8,023 nt of DNA from Candidatus Brocadiaceae bacterium. Lineage in GTDB: Bacteria > Planctomycetota > Brocadiia > SM23-32. The stretch is from contig PUNP01000409.1 of the NCBI GenBank assembly GCA_003551785.1, forward strand, positions 1 through 8,023. Reading direction: 5' to 3'. The notes beneath the pieces are model-generated. The model saw only the letters and a program-made list of their open reading frames with translations, was not told the DNA's origin and did not search any database. Positions 1-5,825 of this stretch are shown here, piece after piece (positions within the stretch are counted from its first letter, which is position 1; each line of letters starts with the position of its first letter). The translations under genes and the position numbers were made by a program.

Positions 1-128
1 AAGGTGCAGGCGGAATGTATGACAGGCATCTTGCCTGTCCAGGGCGCACGCAGGGATGCGTGCTATACTATGAAAGGCATCTTGTGTTACTATATTTCTC
101 ATTTTGCACCTTTTCGGCCACTCCCCTA
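1..128 (-). mobile_element. MITE copy A, truncated by the window edge
   Basis: This is the reverse complement of the element at 5166-5309. Over the shared interior I count about three substitutions in roughly 115 bases (about 97% identity). The inverted terminal repeat TGCACCTTTTCGGCC lies at 105-119, followed by ACTCCCC and TA at 127-128. The opposite terminus is missing because the window begins inside it (AAGGTGCA at 1-8). Two internal hairpins are perfect here: GACAGGCA/TGCCTGTC at 21-39 with a 3-nt loop, and GCACGC/GCGTGC at 46-63 with a 6-nt loop. There is no coding capacity, so it must be mobilised in trans if at all. Strand is given relative to copy B. Confidence 0.85.
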
Positions 129-244
129 TCTGGGAAACACAGGACCGGATAATACGGTCAAGGCGTTCACTTAGGAGTAGGCGATTATAAGCGTAAATGG
201 GGTTGTATTGCAAAGTAAAAGCCGGTAATCGAAATAAAATAGAT

Positions 245-278
245 ATGCGGCAGATACACCACTGACAACGTGTACAAT
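245..278 (+). repeat. Extragenic repeat, divergent copy of the 5897-5930 sequence
   Basis: About 26 of 34 bases match 5897-5930 without gaps; the best-conserved core is CACCACTGA-AACG. The 5897 copy is one arm of a large palindrome, whereas here only a single arm is seen. It lies just beyond the 3' end of the small minus-strand gene. It is followed by TGTACAATGTACA at 271-283, two copies of a self-complementary hexamer. It is probably a decayed member of a dispersed family. Confidence 0.45.
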
Positions 279-323
279 GTACAGGTTATCTTTCTGTATG
301 CTGTGATAGTGCCCCTGTTAATG

Positions 324-557
324 TCAGTGCGTTTTATTATGCCCTAACAAACTGTCAATTCGTGTTTTTGGCTCTTGAAGATCTATCCAGTTGGAGTTTC
401 TGTGGTCTTCTATATCATGCCCCACTTCGAAAAGAACGCGAGTTCTTTCTTCATCCAGTTCGATATAGGCCAGAGCCTGGTTTAAATTGATTGTAATATC
501 ACGCTTAACTCTGCGTCCTTGATTATCAACAGCCATATGTTTTCCCTTAATCCACAT
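324..557 (-). CDS. Small unrecognised protein (77 aa), well-supported gene
   Basis: I do not recognise a named family. The case for a real gene is strong. The ATG at 557 has a perfect AGGAGG 5 nt upstream, and a near-consensus sigma-70 promoter lies at 603-631 on the same strand. The gene is divergent from rpsO. The second in-frame ATG (Met8) also has an AAGGG upstream, so a 70-aa form is possible. The protein is hydrophilic and has no signal peptide or membrane segment. From residue 20 the order is strand, LN, strand with YIE, a short charged turn, strand (RVLFEVG), polar stretch, then a terminal helix (RIDSLL). This recalls the small beta domain of FlbD-like proteins, but the resemblance is only in pattern. 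Function unknown. Confidence 0.75.
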   Translation of the reverse strand: MWIKGKHMAVDNQGRRVKRDITINLNQALAYIELDEERTRVLFEVGHDIEDHRNSNWIDLQEPKTRIDSLLGHNKTH

Positions 558-562
558 AGAAG

Positions 563-568
563 CCTCCT
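563..568 (-). promoter_or_regulatory. Shine-Dalgarno site of the 77-aa gene
   Basis: CCTCCT on the plus strand reads AGGAGG on the minus strand, 5 nt before the ATG at 557-555. It favours Met1 over Met8 and is the strongest single argument that this small frame is translated. Confidence 0.75.
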
Positions 569-602
569 GAAAGTAGTGTGATAAATACGGTCAATTATAG
601 AT

Positions 603-631
603 ATTATGGACAATTAAACCCTCTTTGTCAA
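603..631 (-). promoter_or_regulatory. Sigma-70-type promoter for the 77-aa gene
   Basis: On the minus strand, TTGACA (626-631) is a perfect -35 hexamer. It is separated by exactly 17 nt from CATAAT (603-608), which matches the -10 consensus at five of six positions. The predicted start near 596 gives a leader of roughly 40 nt before the ATG. Confidence 0.65.
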
Positions 632-672
632 CATCTAATCCCTTAAATTTTCGATTGAAAGAAAGATTGTTT

Positions 673-701
673 TTGCAAAAGACCGGGAACTATGGTAAAA
701 T
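673..701 (+). promoter_or_regulatory. Sigma-70-type promoter for rpsO
   Basis: TTGCAA (673-678) and TAAAAT (696-701) are 17 nt apart, with a TG at 693-694 giving an extended -10. Transcription would begin near 708, leaving an rpsO leader of about 110 nt. That is long enough for the leader-based autoregulation known for S15 in several bacteria. I could not identify an S15-binding mimic by eye. Confidence 0.6.
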
Positions 702-820
702 TTAGCATCGTATATTCAGTAAATTGCCTTTTGGAATACAAGTAATGCAGTGCTTTACGGTTTATCAGGTAGGTTTTTGTTGTAAGTTTCAGTTAATATT
801 GTTGATTATGGAAGGTTGAG

Positions 821-1084
821 ATGCAAGAGAATACGAAAAAAGAAATTGTTGAGCAGTATCAGTTGAGCCCGGAAGATACAGGTTCTTCCGAAGTGCAAAT
901 AGCGTTGTTAACAAAGCGCATTCAGGATTTGACAGCACATTTGCGTGAGCATAAAAAAGATTTTGCATCCAGGCGCGGCCTTTTGAAAATGGTAGGCAGG
1001 CGCACATCTCTGCTCAGATATGTAAGAGCTAAAGATGAAGGCCGCTATCAGAAGATCGTTTCCGAGCTTGGTTTGAGAAGATAG
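821..1084 (+). CDS. rpsO: Small ribosomal subunit protein uS15
   Basis: S15 is a primary binder of the central domain of 16S rRNA and organises the platform of the 30S subunit, contributing to a bridge to 50S. The 87-aa product is close to the usual 88-89 aa. Family signatures are intact: DTGSSEVQ at residues 19-26 and the [19 protein letters not shown] block at 37-55, followed by the basic helix with RRTSLLRYV. The ATG has GGAAGG at 810-815, 5 nt upstream. pnp follows 181 nt downstream, the order known from E. coli and many other phyla. No convincing terminator separates the two, so read-through into pnp is likely. Overlapping open frames on the other strand are shadows. Confidence 0.97.
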   Translation: MQENTKKEIVEQYQLSPEDTGSSEVQIALLTKRIQDLTAHLREHKKDFASRRGLLKMVGRRTSLLRYVRAKDEGRYQKIVSELGLRR

Positions 1085-1220
1085 TCAGTCTCCAGTCGAT
1101 TGATATGGTATGTATCGCTTACCTTGCTCATAGCAGCAGGAAATGGATAAATTCATATTTCATTCGGCGTTAATCGTGTTCCAATTTGTGTTGTAAGTTG
1201 TTTTTTTTGTTGTGGTATTC

Positions 1221-1244
1221 AATCCCCGTATCTCGTTAGGGATT
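1221..1244 (+). promoter_or_regulatory. Possible hairpin in the pnp leader
   Basis: AATCCC (1221-1226) and GGGATT (1239-1244) can pair as a 6-bp stem with a 12-nt loop, ending 10 nt before the pnp Shine-Dalgarno. In E. coli a longer stem in this position is cut by RNase III and used by PNPase for autoregulation. Any parallel here is inference. A T-run lies just upstream (about 1199-1208) without a GC-rich stem, so it is not called a terminator. Confidence 0.3.
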
Positions 1245-1265
1245 GGGACTCTTTAGGAGGAAAAT

Positions 1266-3398
1266 ATGGCGTTTTTGAAGATGAAAAAGAAGATAGCAGG
1301 CAGGGAACTGGTGCTTGAGACCGGCAAGCTTGCCAAGCAGGCACATGGTTCAGTTATAGTATCGTATGGTGAAAGTGTAGTTTTATCGACGGTTGTAGCG
1401 GAGGCTTCTGATGATTTGCCTGATTTTTTCCCGCTTACTGTGGATTATCGTGAGAATCAATATGCGGCCGGCCAGTTTCCCGGCGGTATATTCAAACGTG
1501 AGGGGCGTCCCACTCATAAGGAAATTCTTACTATGCGGTTGATTGACAGACCCATCAGACCGCTTTTCCCAAAAGACTTCAGGCAGGAAGTTCTTGTAAG
1601 CAGTCATGTTATGAGTGCGGATAAGGAAAATGATCCTGATATTCTCGGTCTGATAGGCGCATCTGCCGCGCTCAGTATCAGCGATGTGCCCTGGAACGGT
1701 CCTTTAAGCGGCAGCCGAATTGGGATAGTGGATGAAGAGTTTATTGTCAATCCTACTACCGCCCAGCGTGCTGAAAGCTCAATGGATATAGTCGTTGCAG
1801 GAACCGCCGACGCTGTCGTTATGGTCGAAGGTAATGCACGTATAATTCCGGAAGATGACGTCCTTGTCGCATTGAAGATTGCACAGGATAATAATGCGGA
1901 AGTCAATGACTTTATCTCTGAATTTGCTCAACAGGCTGGTAAGCCCAAGCGTTCATATGTTCCTCTGCCTTCTATCGATGATATTACATCCAAAGTCGAA
2001 GCGGAGTTCGGCGATGCTCTGAGCACTGCAAGCAGAACCGTAAAAAAGCAGGAAAGGAGTGCTAAAATCAAGGAAGTACGGAAAGATGCTATTGAGAAAT
2101 TTTGCGACCCGGACTGCGAAGATGCTATTGACAGCAAGTTTGTCAAGCAGGCATTTGAAGAGCTTGAAGCGAAGACTTTGAGATCGCAAATAGTATCAGA
2201 AAATAAACGATATGATGGACGAAAGCCTGAAGATATTCGTGAAATTAACTGCGAAGTGGGTGTATTCCCCCGCACGCACGGTACAGGGTTATTTACACGT
2301 GGTGAAACTCAGGTACTCACCTCAACGACGCTTGGTACTGTTGATGATGAGCAGCGGGTGCTTGATCCTATTGTTGCGGAAGACCCGAAAAAATTTATGC
2401 TCCATTATAACTTCCCCGGATGGTGCGTAGGCGAAGTCTGGTTCCCAAGGGGGCCTAAACGTCGTGAAATAGGGCATGGAGAACTGGCTGAGCGATCCTT
2501 GGAACCCGTTTTGCCGGACCGTGATAATTTCCCCTATACTATACGTCTTGTCTCGGAAGTGCTCGAATCAAATGGCTCATCTTCGATGGCTTCCGTATGC
2601 AGCGGAACTCTAAGTCTTATGGATGCCGGCGTAGCTATTTCCGACCCTGTTGCCGGAATAGCTATGGGGGTAGTATGTGAAGGTGATAAGGAAGTTATTC
2701 TGACTGATATCGCCGGTGCTGAAGACCATTGCGGTGATATGGATTTCAAAGTTGCTGGAACTCAGCATGGTATAACCGCTTTACAACTCGATATTAAAAC
2801 CACGGGGGTTACTCAGGAATTGCTCTCCGCCGTGCTTGAAAGAGCAAAGGAAGCCAGATTGTCGATTCTGAAGACGATGCTGAACACTCTTAGAGCGCCG
2901 CGTGAGTCTATTTCCAGCCTGGCTCCCCATATATGTCAGGTTATGATTGACCCTGAAAAAATCGGTATGCTGATCGGTCCCGGCGGCAAAACTATTCGTC
3001 GCCTGGAAGAAGAGTATGGCGCAAATATCGAAGTCGAGGACAGCGGTGCCGTTACACTTTCATGTGAAGCTAATAGCGAAGATGCCGATGTGGAAGGATT
3101 GGCCGAATATATCAAAAATATGTCCGGTGGCGGTGTCGAGGTCGGGAAAATCTACGAAGGTCGGGTTACCGACCTGAAAGATTTCGGGCCGATAGTAGAA
3201 CTTTTCCCGGGCACCGACGGGCTTTGCCATATCAGCGAACTGGCTGAGGGTTACGTAAAAGATGTGAAAGATGTGTGTAAAGTCGGCGATACCCTAAAGG
3301 TCAAAGTGCTTGCTGTGGAAGGCAATCGAATTAAGTTGAGCCGAAAAGCCGCACTTGCTGAAGAAAATGATGTTGAAAATGCAAATGCCGAAGAGTGA
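1266..3398 (+). CDS. pnp: Polyribonucleotide nucleotidyltransferase (PNPase)
   Basis: PNPase degrades RNA 3' to 5' by phosphorolysis, releasing nucleoside diphosphates, as a cytoplasmic trimer often tied to the degradosome. The 710-aa length is typical. Domains in order: first RNase PH-like domain (about 10-140, with FPGGIFKREGRPT at 71-83 and DRPIRPLFP at 94-102), the helical linker (about 145-240), the catalytic second RNase PH domain (about 315-545), KH (about 555-615, GPGG at 571-574) and S1 (about 627-696). The catalytic region has PKRREIGHGELAERSL (397-412), ESNGSSSMASVCSG (434-447) and EDHCGDMDFKV (486-496). D487 and D493 correspond to the E. coli catalytic aspartates. AGGAGG lies 5 nt before the ATG. 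A short acidic tail follows S1. A strong terminator lies 23 bp beyond the stop. Confidence 0.98.
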   Translation: MAFLKMKKKIAGRELVLETGKLAKQAHGSVIVSYGESVVLSTVVAEASDDLPDFFPLTVDYRENQYAAGQFPGGIFKREGRPTHKEILTMRLIDRPIRPLFPKDFRQEVLVSSHVMSADKENDPDILGLIGASAALSISDVPWNGPLSGSRIGIVDEEFIVNPTTAQRAESSMDIVVAGTADAVVMVEGNARIIPEDDVLVALKIAQDNNAEVNDFISEFAQQAGKPKRSYVPLPSIDDITSKVEAEFGDALSTASRTVKKQERSAKIKEVRKDAIEKFCDPDCEDAIDSKFVKQAFEELEAKTLRSQIVSENKRYDGRKPEDIREINCEVGVFPRTHGTGLFTRGETQVLTSTTLGTVDDEQRVLDPIVAEDPKKFMLHYNFPGWCVGEVWFPRGPKRREIGHGELAERSLEPVLPDRDNFPYTIRLVSEVLESNGSSSMASVCSGTLSLMDAGVAISDPVAGIAMGVVCEGDKEVILTDIAGAEDHCGDMDFKVAGTQHGITALQLDIKTTGVTQELLSAVLERAKEARLSILKTMLNTLRAPRESISSLAPHICQVMIDPEKIGMLIGPGGKTIRRLEEEYGANIEVEDSGAVTLSCEANSEDADVEGLAEYIKNMSGGGVEVGKIYEGRVTDLKDFGPIVELFPGTDGLCHISELAEGYVKDVKDVCKVGDTLKVKVLAVEGNRIKLSRKAALAEENDVENANAEE

Positions 3399-3420
3399 TC
3401 CTGCTTTTCATATCGTTTAT

Positions 3421-3457
3421 TTAAAGGGGTTAGCCTCATGGCAACCCCTTTAATTTT
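3421..3457 (+). terminator. Rho-independent terminator of pnp
   Basis: An 11-bp stem (TTAAAGGGGTT at 3421-3431 with AACCCCTTTAA at 3443-3453) continues, after one bulged A, into GCC/GGC around a TCAT loop. It is followed by AATTTTGCTTTT. It separates the rpsO-pnp unit from the response regulator gene that begins only about 30 bp later. Confidence 0.85.
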
Positions 3458-3486
3458 GCTTTTGCTACTATTAATTTATAGAATTC

Positions 3487-4860
3487 ATGGCTTCGCATGA
3501 ACATGTAAATGTGTTGATTGCAGAGACCGATTCGGAAGTTGCTGAATCTTTTGCAGGAACATTGACTTCCTCCGGTCATGCATGCACCGTCGAGGCGGAT
3601 TTTGCCGAGGCGCTCAATAAGTCCCGCTCGGGCGGTTTTGATGTCATGGTGATCGACCTGGATTTTGGAGGAAATGAGCGGGGATTGGAGTTGCTCAATG
3701 TCGCCCGTAGCGCTTTGCCCCAAGTTCAGGTCATATTGATTTCTGACAGAGACACTTCATCAATGGTCGTCGCTGCTATGGATGCGGGAGCGGCCGGCTT
3801 TCTGCGCCGTCCGGTTAACCATACGGAATTGTTGAGCCACGTTAACAGAGCTGCTGAATTTGTCAGTTTACAGAGAGATAAACTTTTTTTACAGCATGAA
3901 CTGGCCAAAAGCTATGAAATCGAAAATATTGTCGGTAACAGTGTGCCGATGCGCAGAGTCTTTCAGCGCATACAACAAGCGGCAGCTACGGATGCTACTG
4001 TTTTGATACTTGGCGAGACCGGCACCGGTAAGGAACTTGTGGCTCGGGCTATCCACTTCAACGGGACACGAAAAAACAACCGTTTTGTCCCACTGAATTG
4101 CGCCGGACTGGTAGAAACAATTTTGGAAAGTGAACTGTTCGGGCATGAAAAAGGTGCATTTACAGGGGCTAACAGCGCGCGGGTAGGGATGTTTGAACAT
4201 GCGAATAACGGGACATTGTTTCTTGACGAGATTGGTGATATGCCTCTTTCCAGCCAGGTAAAATTGCTGAGGGTGCTGGAGGAAAATGAAATTGTCAGGG
4301 TCGGAAGCAATGAACCCGTCAAAATCGATGTTCGTGTTATCGCTGCAACTCATCAGGATTTACATGACAAAGTCATGAATGACAGTTTCCGGAAGGACCT
4401 CTTCTACAGGCTGAACGTCGTGACTATTAAGCTGCCTCCGCTGCGAGAAAGACGAGAAGATATTCTTCTCTTGACTGATCATTTTCTGAATCAGCTTTGC
4501 GAACAGTATGGAAAGTCGGTCAACGGCATTAATCACGAAGTGAAGAAGTTTTTGTATCGGTATGACTGGCCCGGGAATGTCAGGGAACTTAGGAACTGTC
4601 TTGAACATATGATTGTTCTTTCGCACAGTGATGTGCTGACTGAATTTGATCTGCCGGAATACCTTCATGATTATATGGACAGCACACCGAGGGAGGAGTC
4701 TATGGACGTGCTGGCCGGACAGCCGCTCGATGATATCGAGCGCATGCATATCGACAGAACCTTAAAGCTCGTTGATGGTAACAGGGAGAAGGCGGCTGAT
4801 TTACTTGGTATTGGGGAGAGAACTCTTTATAGGAAGATCAGGAAATACGAACTGGAGTGA
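3487..4860 (+). CDS. Sigma-54-dependent response regulator, NtrC family, atypical receiver
   Basis: This is a three-domain transcription activator: receiver (about 7-123), AAA+ sigma-54 interaction domain (about 144-370) and Fis-type helix-turn-helix (about 416-457). The AAA+ part has everything needed to remodel sigma-54 polymerase: Walker A GETGTGKE (176-183), the GAFTGA loop (223-228), Walker B LFLDEIGD (244-251), FRKDLFYRLN (301-310) and WPGNVREL (361-368). In the receiver, Asp57 is the likely phosphoacceptor and Ser86 takes the Ser/Thr position. The usual acidic pair is AETD (12-15), and the conserved Lys before Pro109 is Arg108, so phosphorylation control may be altered. No kinase gene is nearby, so the signal and targets are unknown. 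An upstream in-frame stop makes ATG 3487 the earliest start, yet it has no Shine-Dalgarno and follows the pnp terminator by only 29 bp. Confidence 0.93.
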   Translation: MASHEHVNVLIAETDSEVAESFAGTLTSSGHACTVEADFAEALNKSRSGGFDVMVIDLDFGGNERGLELLNVARSALPQVQVILISDRDTSSMVVAAMDAGAAGFLRRPVNHTELLSHVNRAAEFVSLQRDKLFLQHELAKSYEIENIVGNSVPMRRVFQRIQQAAATDATVLILGETGTGKELVARAIHFNGTRKNNRFVPLNCAGLVETILESELFGHEKGAFTGANSARVGMFEHANNGTLFLDEIGDMPLSSQVKLLRVLEENEIVRVGSNEPVKIDVRVIAATHQDLHDKVMNDSFRKDLFYRLNVVTIKLPPLRERREDILLLTDHFLNQLCEQYGKSVNGINHEVKKFLYRYDWPGNVRELRNCLEHMIVLSHSDVLTEFDLPEYLHDYMDSTPREESMDVLAGQPLDDIERMHIDRTLKLVDGNREKAADLLGIGERTLYRKIRKYELE

Positions 4861-4868
4861 TTGATTTT

Positions 4869-5168
4869 ATGGCTGATACGGGTAAAGGTGAAGAGCATGA
4901 GCATAATGAAAAGCGACATGTAAGCTCTGAAGTGTCTCTGGTGCCACTTTATTCCCCCCTGGATGTCTCAAGAGGTTTACAGGCCTTCAGGCGAGGGGAC
5001 GTCATACTCTATACGGTCCGAGGGAAGCCTGACAAAGTCCATGAATTGATAGAGGAACTTGATAAGAAGGGAGTAAATGACGTTGTGGCGTTAATATCGC
5101 ACCGGACTGACGGTAAGGATATTGAAGAAGTAGCTGAGGCGATCATCGAAGAGGAGAGAAAAGACTAG
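4869..5168 (+). CDS. Unrecognised charged protein (about 99 aa) coupled to the regulator
   Basis: I do not recognise a family. The gene starts just past the regulator stop, either at ATG 4869 (8-nt gap, with GGAGTGA at 4854-4860 as a plausible ribosome site) or at GTG 4857 overlapping the upstream stop by 4 nt (103 aa). I prefer the ATG. Both imply translational coupling and a shared transcript. The product is hydrophilic and probably cytoplasmic. The N-terminal 16 residues are rich in His and Glu (HEHNEKRH) and look disordered. The rest reads as strand (DVILYTV), helix (KVHELIEELDKKG), strand (DVVALISH), helix (DIEEVAEAIIEEE), a compact alpha/beta fold. It may modulate the regulator, but only position suggests that. 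Its TAG stop coincides with the left edge of a MITE. Confidence 0.75.
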   Translation: MADTGKGEEHEHNEKRHVSSEVSLVPLYSPLDVSRGLQAFRRGDVILYTVRGKPDKVHELIEELDKKGVNDVVALISHRTDGKDIEEVAEAIIEEERKD

Positions 5169-5309
5169 GGGCTTGGCCGAAAAGGTGCAAAATGAGAAAT
5201 ATAGTAACACAAGATGCCTTTCATAGTATAGCACGCATCCCTGCGTACGCTCTGGACAGGCAAGATGCCTGTCATACATTACGCCTGCACCTTTTCGGCC
5301 AAACCCCTA
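5166..5309 (+). mobile_element. MITE copy B, complete, with TA target duplication
   Basis: The element body is 5168-5307 (140 bp), flanked by TA at 5166-5167 and 5308-5309. Its terminal inverted repeats are 22 bp (5168-5189 and 5286-5307) with one mismatch; the inner 15 bp GGCCGAAAAGGTGCA are perfect. Inside are GACAGGCAAGATGCCTGTC (5255-5273) and GCACGCATCCCTGCGTAC (5231-5248), the latter with one unpaired arm position compared with copy A. There is no open frame. TA duplication is the habit of IS630/Tc1-mariner-type transposases, so mobilisation by such an enzyme encoded elsewhere is a reasonable inference. The whole element could fold into a long hairpin in the 3' UTR of the preceding gene. 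Confidence 0.85.
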
Positions 5310-5330
5310 GTGTTTAGTTGCATTCGCGTT

Positions 5331-5350
5331 CCCAGGGTTCACACCCTGGG
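5331..5350. repeat. Perfect palindrome, 8-bp stem
   Basis: CCCAGGGT (5331-5338) pairs with ACCCTGGG (5343-5350) around the loop TCAC. No T-run follows, so it is not a classical terminator. I recall similar CCCAGGG-type extragenic hairpins in other repeat-rich genomes but cannot confirm it here. Confidence 0.7.
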
Positions 5351-5360
5351 CTGGTATGTA

Positions 5361-5377
5361 GTGTCCTTTCAGGACAC
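5361..5377. repeat. Perfect palindrome, 7-bp stem
   Basis: GTGTCCT (5361-5367) pairs with AGGACAC (5371-5377) around a TTC loop. It lies 10 bp after the CCCAGGG hairpin and differs from it in sequence. Confidence 0.65.
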
Positions 5378-5379
5378 GG

Positions 5380-5406
5380 CGGATATATCAATATTGTCCG
5401 TTTTTT
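5380..5406 (+). terminator. Candidate rho-independent terminator beyond the MITE
   Basis: CGGATATAT and ATATTGTCCG can pair as an imperfect stem (CGGA/TCCG, a T-G wobble, a bulge, then ATAT/ATAT), directly followed by six T residues (5401-5406). The T-run is the clearest such signal downstream of the regulator operon. Without the MITE it would lie about 70 bp after the stop codon, a normal place for the original operon terminator. Confidence 0.4.
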
Positions 5407-5422
5407 GACTTTGCAATGCACT

Positions 5423-5464
5423 GCGCCGTCAGGCGCCCCATTTTCAGAGCCCAGTCTCTGAAAA
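5423..5464. repeat. Two adjacent hairpins
   Basis: GCGCC/GGCGC (5423-5436, loop GTCA) is followed 4 bp later by a perfect 9-bp stem TTTTCAGAG/CTCTGAAAA (5441-5464, loop CCCAGT). The 12-mer CTGAAAACGCGT that begins in the second hairpin (5458-5469) recurs exactly at 5914-5925, linking this spot to the large palindrome. Confidence 0.6.
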
Positions 5465-5505
5465 CGCGTAGTATCTTCATTGTGTTTTCAGGCTAATCAT
5501 GATAA

Positions 5506-5649
5506 CCACGGGGACAAGCCCCGTGGAGTCTCCCTGTTGTTGGCGTTGTGTTTACCTGTTAGTCAGTAATGCAAGCCACGGGCACAAGGCCCGTGGGGGA
5601 GGCGAATCTCAACGAAAGGGTCAAACCCCCACGGGGCTTGCCCCCGTGG
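5506..5649. repeat. Three copies of a CCACGGG hairpin family
   Basis: The copies lie at 5506-5526, 5576-5596 and 5629-5649. Each is 21 nt: an 8-bp perfect stem and a 5-nt loop. Copies one and two share the loop ACAAG; copy three has CTTGC, which is GCAAG when read on the other strand, so it is inverted. The innermost stem pair is G-C in copies one and three but C-G in copy two, so both arms changed together. That covariation supports the paired form as the conserved property. Confidence 0.75.
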
Positions 5650-5825
5650 AAGAAATGACTGCCGGCTTGGTACTGCGGTCAAGACAGTTAACTCGAACAT
5701 TTCATAAACCAAGGGCAATATTTAATATAACAAATTGAGAAACAATATTTTAAGTGTTATTTATGGGACTATTATAATTTACAGTGTGTACACGCGGGGA
5801 TTCAAACGTCTGTTTACCCTTTAGG

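Noticed and set aside
1199..1212. T-run after rpsO as a terminator
   Set aside because: No GC-rich stem precedes it, and rpsO-pnp co-transcription is the usual arrangement.
2706..2748. Ala485 in the PNPase catalytic motif (AEDH instead of DEDH) as a defect
   Set aside because: This position varies in the family as I recall it, and the two catalytic aspartates D487 and D493 are intact.
3456..3484. TTGCTT-N17-TAGAAT as the regulator promoter
   Set aside because: Transcription would begin near 3490, after the ATG, forcing a start inside the first beta strand of the receiver.
3889..4353. Minus-strand 154-codon frame opposite the regulator
   Set aside because: It lies entirely opposite a well-supported AAA+ domain, with no family signature and no ribosome site.
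5165..5700. CRISPR array
   Set aside because: The hairpins differ in sequence and spacing, and there is no regular repeat-spacer pattern or cas gene.
5499..5738. Plus-strand open frame of 79 codons in the hairpin island
   Set aside because: It has no ribosome site and runs through three palindromic repeats; the product is repeat-derived in composition and matches nothing I recognise.
5736..5764. TTGAGA-N17-TATTTA as a plus-strand promoter
   Set aside because: No plus-strand gene follows; likely chance in AT-rich sequence.
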